Numbered from the stretch's first letter, positions 1 through 6,226 are shown. The stretch: DNA of 7,498 nt from an uncultured Bacillota bacterium (GCA_905197115.1 CAJJXN010000066.1:1-7498), one strand, 5' to 3'. The notes: generated by a model from the sequence alone, not told the origin. A program made the numbers and translations.

Positions 1-2
1 AT

Positions 3-119
3 AAAAAAGCAAAATATTTTGTTCAAGTCGGAGCATATTCAAAGCGAGAAAACGCTGAAAATCAGCTTCAAAATGCCAAAAACGCCGGATTCTCCAACGC
101 CTTTATGCGCTTGACCTAG
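3..119 (+). CDS. C-terminal SPOR domain of a cell-wall hydrolase (5' end outside window), probable prophage endolysin
   Basis: Only the last 38 codons are present, ending at TAG 117-119. The peptide carries YFVQVGAYSKRENAENQL followed by an AGF step. This matches the SPOR-domain pattern: a first beta strand YxVQVGxf, a helix rich in N-A-E-x-x-L, then K-x-AGF and a second strand. SPOR domains bind denuded peptidoglycan glycan strands. In Firmicutes and their phages they often form the C-terminal wall-binding module of N-acetylmuramoyl-L-alanine amidases. The catalytic domain is outside the window, so the enzyme class is inferred from the domain and from the holin-like gene next door. Codon use is somewhat richer in G+C (GCC, GCG, CGC) than in the genes to the right, which fits a mobile origin. 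A host amidase or other SPOR protein is the alternative. Confidence 0.72.
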   Translation, partial: KKAKYFVQVGAYSKRENAENQLQNAKNAGFSNAFMRLT

Positions 120-163
120 CTTAATAATTTTCACATAAAATTCGACGCGAACAGAAAAAATAT

Positions 164-226
164 ATGCCTGAATTTTTAAGCGTTGTATGCGGATTAATGG
201 TTCTTTTGTTTACTTTTTTTTCGTAA
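164..226 (+). other. possible 20-residue hydrophobic micro-peptide ORF
   Basis: An ATG at 164 opens a 20-codon frame ending at TAA 224-226. It would encode a short acidic start (MPEF) followed by an almost wholly hydrophobic stretch (LSVVCGLMVLLFTFF), enough for one membrane segment. It sits between the lysin fragment and the holin-like gene. No convincing ribosome binding site precedes it, only an A-rich run, and composition alone produces such frames in AT-rich DNA. It could be a lysis-cassette peptide or mere chance; I lean towards chance. Confidence 0.15.
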
Positions 227-251
227 AGAAAAGTAAAGGGAGATGGAAAAT

Positions 252-530
252 ATGGAAAACAAAACCTTTGGAATAGCTTCGTTCGCAATTTTGATTGAAG
301 TGATTATTACATATCTCAACCAATTCTTTGTACAAGAAAATTTCTGCTGGCAAATTACCCTTAGCATAGTTTTAGGCATAGTTATTGCAGTGATCTATAA
401 ACTTGACTTGCCTGCATGTTTTAATTTGAGATCAGATGTACCATACGTTGGCAGTGTGCTAACAGGAATTTTATTGTTGCGTTGAAGCAATTATGTTTTT
501 GATTTGACAACAAAACTATTGAATATTTAA
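252..530 (+). pseudogene. small phage holin-like membrane protein, interrupted by an in-frame TGA
   Basis: The frame from ATG 252 runs 77 codons to TGA 483-485, then stays open for 14 more codons to TAA 528-530. Start 252 is preferred over ATG 243 because the AAAGGGAG at 235-242 lies at normal distance from 252 and too close to 243. The product has two hydrophobic segments, IASFAILIEVIITYLNQFF (about residues 8-26) and ITLSIVLGIVIAVIY (about 36-50). These are followed by a soluble part with PYVGSVLTGILLLR and, after the stop, SNYVFDL. From memory, small two-helix proteins of clostridial phage lysis regions often end in a TG-hydrophobic-R-G-S-N-(Y/F)-(V/I)-x-D-L motif. Here the TGA sits exactly where that Gly is expected, consistent with one GGA-to-TGA change. 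The truncated form would lose 15 of 92 residues and may or may not function. The holin role is inferred from size, topology and proximity to the wall-hydrolase fragment. Confidence 0.6.
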
Positions 531-562
531 TGTAATTAAAACTAAAAACGTTAAATCTGAAC

Positions 563-603
563 AGCTCAATTGTTAGTATAGACTAGCTTTTGAGCTATTT
601 TTT
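563..603 (+). terminator. Rho-independent terminator after the lysis genes
   Basis: AGCTCAA (563-569) pairs with TTGAGCT (590-596), and a T-rich run (ATTTTTTATTT) follows. A smaller TAGT/ACTA pairing is possible in the loop. It sits 33 bp after the natural end of the holin-like gene, as expected for the end of the late (lysis) operon. Confidence 0.6.
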
Positions 604-737
604 ATTTGCTTTGAATAATAAAATAATGTCAAATAATATGAAATTTTGCAGATTGAAACTAGTCATTTAATTTAAAATATAAAGTTTTGTTTGCTTTGAA
701 ATTTTTTGTTTTGAAGAGAAATTTTATCTGTTATATG

Positions 738-768
738 TTGACAGACTTTAAAACAGCGATATCATAAT
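738..768 (+). promoter_or_regulatory. putative sigma-A promoter for the paralogue array
   Basis: A perfect -35 TTGACA (738-743) is followed 19 bp later by CATAAT (763-768). The 19-bp spacing is longer than optimal. The first array gene starts at 816 behind a GAGGGG ribosome binding site (802-807), so the position suits a promoter reading into the array. The 531-815 interval otherwise holds only the terminator and a short direct repeat, TTTGCTTTGAA, near 606 and 689. Confidence 0.5.
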
Positions 769-815
769 ATAAGGTACTTTGAGGGCTATTTTGCTGGAGT
801 CGAGGGGAAACTATT

Positions 816-1767
816 ATGATTAAAAAATTGTTAACGTTTGCTTTGCTATTTTCATTAATTTATGGGGAAAATACTGAAGATTCCTCAGCGCTGTGGTGGA
901 ATAAAGATTCAGCAACCAAAGCAAACATTTGTGAAGAAAAAATAAGTGCGGAGAATATTACGATGTAGATTGTGCAATAGCTTATATCAAAAAGATGTTG
1001 CCTTTAACTGGCTATAAAGAAATTAGCGAAGTAGGAAAAAAATGTGAGTATAGATTATACCTGTGAGATTATAATAAAGTAACAAGATTTCCGAACATTA
1101 TGCTACAAGAATTAAGGAAAAACCAAGAAGGTTTTACTTTTATAGTGGTGTTAAAAACGTAACAAAAGAAATTGGAGGTCTATTTGGAATTAATGAAAAC
1201 CTGAGCAAAAAAGTTTTGTTAAAACTTTTAAACGATAGTAAGTATAGTACTCTTGTTCCTGATCAATTATCTAAATTAATAGACGATATTGTAGCTGGAT
1301 CCAAACGGAATGGAAACCCTTATAAAACTGCTGGCTTTTTGCGGGAGGAGCAGCAGGAGTAGCTTTTGCAGTAAAAATATTAGTATTGGCGACTGGAGGC
1401 GCATTTGGTTTTGCCGCTATTGTTTTTTTGTGAGGAAGGCTTATGCCGTTCTGCGATGTCTTGGTGGAGAGATTTTAACAGAGATAAAAAATGAAAAAGC
1501 ATTGGATAGAAATACAAAATTATGCAGAAGCTATGGAGCAACTTTTAGATAAACATAAATAATGAAAATTGGAGAAATGCTGATTCGGTGTTAGCACAAA
1601 TGAATTGTGATATAGATTCTTATAAAACAGTTGTGTCTATGATAAATAGCAATATTGTATATTCAGATAAATCAAAGTGCCTCTTTGCTGAAACTTTTAA
1701 AAAATTGAAGAATAATTTGACGCGAATAGTTAACCAGAATAGACAATGGAAAGAACATACAGAATGA
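816..1767 (+). pseudogene. decayed exported membrane protein, array copy 1
   Basis: ATG 816, after GAGGGG, opens a lipid-rich signal-peptide-like start (MIKKLLTFALLFSLIYG). The ancestral protein can be followed only by changing frame. In order: a WW/Cys-containing segment to a TAG at about 963; a new frame from 959 with DVDCAI, then KKCEYRLYL cut by TGA 1064-1066; after a shift near 1132, a hydrophilic stretch with IGGLFGINENLSKK; from 1338 a Gly/Ala-rich hydrophobic segment (FAGGAAGVAFAVKI and onward), a likely membrane span, to TGA 1431; then SWWRDFNRDKK (from 1456). The C-terminal helical part carries NADSVLAQMNCD and LFAETFKKLKNNL and ends at TGA 1765-1767. At least five frame changes plus nonsense codons make it a pseudogene. 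Several breaks fall in homopolymers (T7 at 1423-1429, A runs near 1485 and 1557). The stop overlaps the ATG of copy 2 (ATGA). I do not recognise the family. Confidence 0.6.
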
Positions 1768-2573
1768 ATTTGTTTTCGAAAAAAATAGTGTCATTATTTT
1801 AATATTTACAGTGTTCTTTACAGATTTTTCTGTTTTTGCAATTGATAGACTTGATTCAAAAATTTTAGAGGCTAAAAAAGATTTAAAATCAGGTGCACAG
1901 CATATTCATGCAACAGTAACTAAAAATGGTAAAATTGAGTATCGTTTGGAGTTTTTTAGATATACTGATTTGGATGAAGTAATCCCGAGTCTTAGGTTTG
2001 AAAAAGATCCAAATAAATTTGTAAAAGACACATATGAAAAAAACTTTAAAATAATTGAAAATTGTCTCACAACTATTGGTGCTTTTGCAGGCACGGTCTA
2101 GGGTAGATATCTTGTAAGTGGCTGGACAAGGAAAATTAAAAAATTTCAGAGGCTAAGTTAACGATCTCAGAGGGTAAACAAAAAGACCCTGAAAAAAACG
2201 AGAAGAAAATTGAATTTCTTACCAAAATAAAAAATTTATATCTACCAACTTTTTTTGTATTGGCAAGTACATATGTGTTTGCTGGTTTAACTAAATCACT
2301 TTCAAGCTTTTGTTCTGATATATTTATGAAAAGAAAAATAGAAAAAAGAAATATTCTTTATGCTATGAGCTTTTTAGTGGATGATATAGAAAAATGGACA
2401 CAGTCAGATTCTATTTTTATACAGATGAATTGTAATCCTGTTTTATTACAAGTGAAATAAGGCATTCAGGTGAAGAGAAAGAATTATTTCGACAATCTTT
2501 TAAAAGATTCAAAAGAGATTTAAAGAAAGTTTTAGAAGATAACAAAGGAGAGCTGTTTTTCTATGAAAAATAA
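1764..2573 (+). pseudogene. decayed exported membrane protein, array copy 2
   Basis: ATG 1764 overlaps the stop of copy 1. The first frame (MNLFSKKIVSLF) ends at TAA 1800-1802. In the next frame the signal peptide continues hydrophobically to SVFA, a plausible cleavage site. That frame runs to TAG 2099-2101 and contains KIEYRLEFF, matching KKCEYRL of copy 1. A further frame is open from about 2137 to TAA 2458-2460 with a membrane-like segment (LPTFFVLASTYVFAGL) and then SDSIFIQMNCN. The last frame, from 2454, has ELFRQSFKRFKRDL and ends at TAA 2571-2573. The end matches copy 1 well: W-x-x-(A/S)DS-x-x-x-QMNC, then K-x-LF-x-x-(T/S)FK-x-(L/F)K-x-(N/D)L. Three frame breaks make it a pseudogene. 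Its 3' end overlaps the start of copy 3 by 11 bp, which implies that copies 1-3 were once a translationally coupled operon. No function is assigned. Confidence 0.6.
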
Positions 2574-3115
2574 AGTTTTAATGAGAACAATTTCGATTAT
2601 TTTGGCATTTTCTTTTTGCATGCCGACATTAAACATTACTTATTCAATGTCTCCAAATTGCTACAAACTAAACAAAAATAGTCGATTTGATAACGAAGAT
2701 TGTACGATTATAAATTCTTTAGAAAAAATAAGTAATGGCGAAAAATTTATTAGACTTAATAACGTTGGCTGTAAATCGGAGTATGATTTGCTTTTTTTGA
2801 TAGCAGCGAAATTAATGGTATTTTATCAAATTTGACATACAATAAAGATATCGCTCAGGTTATGTCAATGAAAGAAGAGCAGTAAAAAAGTAATAGAGCT
2901 ATTTACGGAAGTGTACTTTTTTCGGAACTGATAGGAGAAGTCTTAATGTCTTAAAAAATGTTTACAATACATTAAATTTACAAAATAAAAAGAAAAAACA
3001 TGGTAATTTAGGTTTTATGTATTTTATAGCTAATCCACGTTTATTTCTTCAAGGCATTCAAAATGACAATATTAGACATGAAAGAACATCGCTCAAATCA
3101 AAAAATTTTGCGTAA
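2563..3115 (+). pseudogene. decayed exported protein, array copy 3 (3' part deteriorated)
   Basis: ATG 2563 follows AAAGGAG (2545-2551) and encodes a signal peptide with a hydrophobic core (ISIILAFSFCMPTLNITYS). The mature part has EDCTI, corresponding to DCAI of copies 1 and 4, then VGCKSEYDLLF. The frame runs through T7 (2792-2798) to a stop at 2833-2835. Adding one T restores LLFFDSSEINGILSNL, which fits the EYRL-x-FF pattern of copy 2, so a one-base homopolymer deletion is likely. That frame ends at TAA 2883-2885. A later open stretch (about 2892-3115, with FFGTDRRSLNVLKN) has no clear counterpart in the other copies, so its place in this gene is uncertain. The 3' end converges on and overlaps copy 4 on the other strand. 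Confidence 0.5.
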
Positions 3116-3659
3116 AATAGGCCTTAATAATAAATATGACATTTCTATGATCTCTTCTTTTAACATTAAAATATCATTGTTAAGTTTAATTTGTTCTTCT
3201 GGAGTATAATTTTTAGAAATCTTTTTCTCCAAAACACTGGCAATAGCCGGTGACGACTTAATTCTTAAATATAAAAGTTTATTATTATCTATATCATTAT
3301 TACTAATAGCATTGAGAATCATTTTTATGATATAAATGGTTATTTCTATTCTTGAATACTATCTATATCTTTGATCCTAAAATAACTATTAGCGGTACAA
3401 ACTAAGCCCGCAACTAAAGCAGACACACCTGTAGCAACTACTAACGGAAATACAGTGTCCCTCTTATAGCGCAATCCACATCCGGAATATTGTTTGTAGC
3501 ATCTTTGTACTCATCAATGTAAGATGAAAATTTTTTATTCGCATTAATACTTATGCCTTGTGAACTAAAAACATCATCTTCTAATGCCCAAATTTCAAAA
3601 TTATTATTATTAAAAAGTAAAATAAGTAGTAAGGTTAAACTCAATAATTTTTTAAACAT
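3098..3659 (-). pseudogene. decayed exported membrane protein, array copy 4 (opposite strand)
   Basis: On - the gene starts at 3659 behind an AAGAGGGC ribosome binding site (3667-3674). It has a signal peptide with a long Leu-rich core (LLSLTLLLILLF), then an acidic segment ending in IPDVDCAI. The frame stops at 3441-3443. An overlapping frame continues with a hydrophobic segment (PLVVATGVSALVAGLV) and a charged tail (RIKDIDS). A third frame (3322 to 3098) gives 74 mostly helical residues with SPAIASVLEKKI and EEQIKLNNDILMLKEEI. The order signal peptide, DVDCAI, membrane span, helical C-terminus matches copy 1, but the EYRL region is missing, so an internal deletion is likely. The DVDCAI codons differ from copy 1 at three third positions, all silent, so the copies diverged under protein-level selection before decaying. 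The last reading frame could still be expressed as a short protein, but nothing supports this. Confidence 0.52.
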
Positions 3660-3769
3660 AATATAAGCCCTCTTTTATAACCGTAATTTTAGTGTAGCAT
3701 TGAGATATTTTTGTGTGTAATGTCATAACTTTGCATAGTTATCAATTTTTGTCAACAAAATTCTCTTTT

Positions 3770-3818
3770 AAACATAAAAAACTACCTGTAGCTTAAAAAC
3801 TACAAGTAGTCTATGTTT
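3770..3818 (-). terminator. hairpin terminator reading leftward, upstream of copy 4
   Basis: ACTACCTGTAG (3781-3791) pairs with CTACAAGTAGT (3800-3810) with one mismatch. The flanks AAACATA (3770-3776) and TATGTTT (3812-3818) extend the pairing. Read on -, the stem is followed at once by TTTTTT, the form of a Rho-independent terminator for leftward transcripts. It would insulate the array from transcription entering from the attachment-site side. On + the U tract is poor. Confidence 0.5.
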
Positions 3819-3836
3819 ATTCTATTTAATTAGCCA

Positions 3837-3866
3837 TCACAATCGATTTAAGGCAATTTATTGTGA
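3837..3866. repeat. short inverted repeat in the gene-free tract
   Basis: TCACAAT (3837-3843) and ATTGTGA (3860-3866) form a perfect 7-bp inverted repeat with a 16-bp spacer. It could be an operator or a recombination-protein site. The surrounding tract (about 3660-4121) holds no gene I can support on either strand. Confidence 0.25.
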
Positions 3867-3937
3867 GGATAGAGTAATTTTTTACGATAAAATTTTATAA
3901 AAAATTTTCAAAATCTATTTATCAATGGTAGATTATC

Positions 3938-3946
3938 TGTTATAAT
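3938..3946 (+). promoter_or_regulatory. possible extended -10 promoter element
   Basis: TGTTATAAT is a consensus extended -10 (TGnTATAAT). The region at the expected -35 (TTATCA, 3919-3924, 16 bp upstream) is only weakly similar to consensus. No gene lies downstream before the tRNA remnant, so this may be a vestige of an element gene or chance in AT-rich DNA. Confidence 0.25.
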
Positions 3947-3960
3947 AGTTCATAAATAAC

Positions 3961-4032
3961 ATCTAACCAATATCTAACCAAAACATTAAAAAATATGTTA
4001 TTTTATAAATATTGTTTAATAGTAAGTTAGAT
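3961..4032. repeat. direct repeats ATCTAACCAA plus one inverted half-copy, possible integrase arm sites
   Basis: ATCTAACCAA occurs at 3961-3970 and again at 3972-3981, an 11-bp period close to one helical turn. The reverse complement of its first seven bases, GTTAGAT, occurs at 4026-4032. Tyrosine integrases of phages and conjugative elements bind short directly repeated arm-type sites roughly 50-200 bp from the crossover core. These lie about 140-160 bp from the tRNA remnant, on the element side. No integrase gene is visible in the window, so the assignment rests on pattern and position only. Confidence 0.35.
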
Positions 4033-4121
4033 AAATTAGTATGGGAAAAATGTTTGAGATAAAGCTATTTTAAGAAGTATTATATAATAATAAATAACAA
4101 AATATATAAAACACTTATAAA

Positions 4122-4168
4122 GGCTCTGACTCCGACATTCCTGTGTTCGAATCACAGTACCCCAACCA
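4122..4168 (+). other. 3' half of a tRNA-Gln(CTG) gene: probable attachment site (attR) of the integrated element
   Basis: The tRNA homology runs from the anticodon loop to the CCA end. It comprises the loop CTCTGAC (4124-4130, anticodon CTG 4126-4128), 3' anticodon stem TCCGA, a 5-nt variable loop, T arm CTGTG-TTCGAAT-CACAG (4141-4157), acceptor strand TACCCCA (4158-4164), discriminator A and encoded CCA (4166-4168). The 5' side does not pair: AAAGG stands where about TCGGA is needed, and no D arm or TGGGGTA acceptor strand is found upstream. The acceptor TACCCCA and the loop fit tRNA-Gln. Elements that integrate into tRNA genes rebuild the gene at one end and displace the original 3' half to the other, next to its native terminator. 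That is the arrangement here, with element DNA on the left and chromosome on the right. It is unlikely to give a functional tRNA. Confidence 0.8.
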
Positions 4169-4170
4169 CA

Positions 4171-4205
4171 AAGCAACTAGTTAATTTGACTAGTTGCTTC
4201 TTTCA
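4171..4205 (+). terminator. terminator of the original tRNA gene, also downstream of enolase
   Basis: AAGCAACTAGT (4171-4181) and ACTAGTTGCTT (4189-4199) form a perfect 11-bp stem with a 7-nt loop. CTTTC follows on + and TTTG on -. It lies directly after the tRNA CCA end and 24 bp past the enolase stop codon, so it can act on both converging transcripts, although both U tracts are short. Confidence 0.65.
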
Positions 4206-4228
4206 TTGCTTACTTTAGAATTCCTGTT

Positions 4229-5494
4229 TTATTTAATTTCTGCTTCTATATTTAATAGTCTATTATATTTAGATACTCTATCTGTTCTACATGGTGCTCC
4301 TGTTTTTATCTGCCCCGAATTTGTTGCAACTGCTAAATCTGCAATTGTAGTGTCTTCTGTTTCTCCACTTCTATGTGATATTACCGCTTTATATCCATTT
4401 TTTTTGGCTAGTTCTATTGCATCTAATGTTTCTGTTAGTGTACCTATTTGATTTAATTTTATTAATATACTATTTGCAATTTTGTTGTCTATCCCTTTTT
4501 GTAGTCTTCTAGTATTTGTAACAAATAAATCATCCCCAACTAGTTGAATATTTTCTCCAATTCTATTTGTTAGCATCTTCCAACCCTCCCAGTCTTCTTC
4601 AGCTAATCCATCTTCCACAGATATTATTGGATATTTTTCTGTTAAATCAACTATATATTCTACCATTTCTTCTCTTGTTTTAAATTCATTAGTTTTCCAA
4701 AAATAATATCCTTCTTTTTCAATTTTTTGTGCTTCTTCATACATTTCTGTTGCTGCCACGTCTATTGCTAAACATACGTCTTTTCCAGCAATGTATCCTG
4801 CTCTCTCTATCGCTTCTAATATTATATCTATAGCTTCTTCCTCATTTTCTACTTTAGGGGCAAATCCACCTTCATCTCCTACAGCAGTTGATAACCCATT
4901 TGCTTTTAGCACTTTTTTTAAATTATGATATACTTCCACTCCCATTCGTAACCCTTCTTTAAAATTTCGAGCCCCAACAGGCATTATCATAAATTCTTGA
5001 ATATTTAAATTACTATCCGCATGTTTGCCACCATTTACTATATTCATCATAGGTATAGGAAGTTCTTTTGCATTTATTCCACCTATATAATTATATAGAC
5101 TCATTCCTAGAGAATTTGCTGCTGCCCTTGCAACCGCTATGGAAACACCCAATATAGCATTGGCTCCCAGTCTAGCTTTATTATCTGTTCCATCAATTTC
5201 TATTAGTTTTTTGTCTATTTTTACCTGTTCATATACATTCATTCCTTCTATTTCTCTTGCAATTTTTTTATTTACATTTTGTACTGCTTGCAATACTCCT
5301 TTACCCAAATATCTTTCTTTGTTATCATCTCGCAATTCTACTGCTTCAAAGCTCCCTGTTGAAGCTCCTGATGGTACCATTGCTACACCTGTAAAACCTC
5401 CTTCTGTTATTACTTCTACTTGTACAGTTGGATTTCCTCTAGAATCTAATATTTCCATTGCTTTTATGTTTTCGATCTTTAAAAAATCTTTCAT
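4229..5494 (-). CDS. eno: enolase (phosphopyruvate hydratase)
   Basis: Complete 421-residue enolase, close to the usual length of about 430. It interconverts 2-phosphoglycerate and phosphoenolpyruvate in cytosolic glycolysis and needs Mg2+. Visible hallmarks are the mobile catalytic loop SGASTG (residues 42-47), His158 in GKHAD, Glu167 in NIQEF, and the acid/base Glu208 in GDEGGFAP. The metal ligands are Asp245 (AIDVAA), Glu294 (VEDGL) and Asp321 (GDDLF). The catalytic Lys346 lies in the signature LIKLNQIGTLTET, and SHRSGETEDTTIADLAV (about 373-389) closes the active site. All key residues are present. The start at 5494 has an AAGGGAG-type ribosome binding site at 5503-5510. The gene stands alone on -, separated from other glycolytic genes at least within this window. 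Being intact, it shows that the frameshifts on the left are not a general sequencing artefact. Confidence 0.98.
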   Translation of the reverse strand: MKDFLKIENIKAMEILDSRGNPTVQVEVITEGGFTGVAMVPSGASTGSFEAVELRDDNKERYLGKGVLQAVQNVNKKIAREIEGMNVYEQVKIDKKLIEIDGTDNKARLGANAILGVSIAVARAAANSLGMSLYNYIGGINAKELPIPMMNIVNGGKHADSNLNIQEFMIMPVGARNFKEGLRMGVEVYHNLKKVLKANGLSTAVGDEGGFAPKVENEEEAIDIILEAIERAGYIAGKDVCLAIDVAATEMYEEAQKIEKEGYYFWKTNEFKTREEMVEYIVDLTEKYPIISVEDGLAEEDWEGWKMLTNRIGENIQLVGDDLFVTNTRRLQKGIDNKIANSILIKLNQIGTLTETLDAIELAKKNGYKAVISHRSGETEDTTIADLAVATNSGQIKTGAPCRTDRVSKYNRLLNIEAEIK

Positions 5495-5532
5495 TCTTTA
5501 ATACTCCCTTCTTATATGATATATTTAAATAT

Positions 5533-5562
5533 ATTATATCTATTTATTAATTTTTTATTTAA
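5533..5562 (-). promoter_or_regulatory. putative enolase promoter
   Basis: On -, TATAAT (5533-5538) lies about 39 bp before the enolase start codon, with a weak -35 TTAAAT (5557-5562) 18 bp upstream. The surrounding tract is very AT-rich, so other -10-like matches exist. The placement leaves a short leader containing only the ribosome binding site. Confidence 0.4.
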
Positions 5563-5598
5563 AATTTCAATTGTTTAACATAATTTTGGTCAATAATG

Positions 5599-5627
5599 TT
5601 GACTTTTGTCTTATTATATATTATAAT
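5599..5627 (+). promoter_or_regulatory. strong sigma-A promoter of structured RNA 1
   Basis: TTGACT (5599-5604), exactly 17 bp, then TATAAT (5622-5627): a near-consensus housekeeping promoter, with transcription expected to start near 5634. It points away from enolase and has no protein gene downstream on its strand. The 13 bases ATGTTGACTTTTG are identical in the second promoter at 6010-6022. Confidence 0.8.
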
Positions 5628-5633
5628 AATAAC

Positions 5634-5999
5634 TAGTTTGGGAGTAATCACTCCCACATATGTAAACATATATATGTATATATTTTTACATATGTATTCT
5701 GTCTACCAGAACATATATCTGGTAGATTTCGTCGAGAGCGATGCTCTCATCCAAGAAAGAAATGGGCTTTCATCGTCCACTTTACGTCTTTGGTGGTACG
5801 ATGAGTCACCTCACAAATTTGCTCATTTCTTTCTTTTCGGGGTACTCACCATGTTCTCCTTGTTCACCTTGGTAGTTTCCCCCCTGTATTGTGTATCAGG
5901 TGAGTATCCCCGAAAAAAGAGGCATTTTTTCAAAATGGTTGTTTGGAAAGGACAGCCATACGCCTCTGCAAAAGAGACACACGCAAGTGTGTCTTTTTT
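5634..5999 (+). ncRNA. structured non-coding RNA 1 (about 366 nt, unrecognised family)
   Basis: The unit runs from a strong promoter to a strong terminator and is almost wholly paired. Stems in order: GGGAGT/ACTCCC (5640-5655); an 11-bp perfect stem ACATATGTAAA/TTTACATATGT (5656-5695); TCTACCAGA/TCTGGTAGA (5702-5726); GAGAGC/GCTCTC (5734-5748); a 15-bp stem AAGAAAGAAATGGGC/GCTCATTTCTTTCTT (5753-5767 with 5821-5835, one G-U pair) enclosing TCATCGTCCAC paired to GTGG-T-ACGATGA (5770-5804); a stem of 15 pairs with one bulge (5836-5850 with 5899-5914); AGAGGC/GCCTCT (5918-5967) enclosing ATGGTTGT/ACAGCCAT; and the terminator. G-U pairs and single bulges inside long stems are typical of selected RNA structure. 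I see no RNase P, tmRNA, SRP, 6S or T-box signatures. A frame of 139 codons crosses it, but its ATG lies upstream of the promoter -35. The function is unknown. Confidence 0.72.
5971..5999 (+). terminator. terminator of structured RNA 1
   Basis: AAAGAGACACAC and GTGTGTCTTTTTT pair around a GCAA tetraloop (5983-5986, a GNRA loop), and the T6 run completes a textbook Rho-independent terminator. The U tract is much better on + than on -. Confidence 0.85.
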
Positions 6000-6011
6000 G
6001 CGTGGATTATG

Positions 6012-6040
6012 TTGACTTTTGATTTTCTTTGTAGTATAAT
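6012..6040 (+). promoter_or_regulatory. strong sigma-A promoter of structured RNA 2
   Basis: TTGACT (6012-6017), 17 bp, TATAAT (6035-6040). It has the same -35, -10 and spacing as the promoter at 5599-5627 and begins 13 bp after the terminator of RNA 1. The start of transcription is expected near 6047, where the first hairpin begins. Confidence 0.8.
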
Positions 6041-6226
6041 TGTATTGTTACGAAGCAATCCGCTTCTGTAACATAAGAAGATGTGTTATACATATGAATT
6101 TATTTCATTTTTAGCGCATCTTCCAAAAGGAGAGAAAACTGCATAGTGCTTTCGGGGCATGCACATGTGGTATTGGGAAAGTTGTTATTTTTCTGCTTTG
6201 CCATACGGCTTTCCCTTTCTCTCTTT

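Noticed and set aside
483..485. TGA read as glycine (the SR1/Gracilibacteria code), because Gly is expected here.
   Set aside because: The GGGtGRT gene in the same window ends correctly with TGA, eno and GGGtGRT use GGN for Gly and contain no in-frame TGA, and the array has TAA and TAG breaks as well.
1310..1552. An 80-codon + frame inside copy 1.
   Set aside because: It is out of frame with the segments that match other copies and shows a low-complexity Ser/Arg/Cys composition. It arises from the decayed gene in another frame.
4122..4168. A functional tRNA gene.
   Set aside because: The acceptor 5' strand, D arm and 5' anticodon stem are missing, and the bases upstream do not pair.
5139..5501. 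A 120-codon + frame opposite enolase.
   Set aside because: It is antisense to a certain enolase gene and reflects its codon bias.
5778..5810. A T-box-like GGTGGTAC string in RNA 1.
   Set aside because: The longer T-box antiterminator consensus is absent, the bases form part of a long local stem, and there is no aminoacyl-tRNA or amino-acid gene downstream.
5634..5999. A CRISPR array or repeat array, because of the many hairpins.
   Set aside because: The stems differ in sequence and spacing and no repeated unit with regular spacers exists.
5596..6015. A 139-codon open frame on + across structured RNA 1.
   Set aside because: Its ATG lies upstream of the promoter -35, there is no ribosome binding site, and the translation follows long inverted repeats through the terminator. 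It is a by-product of the RNA.
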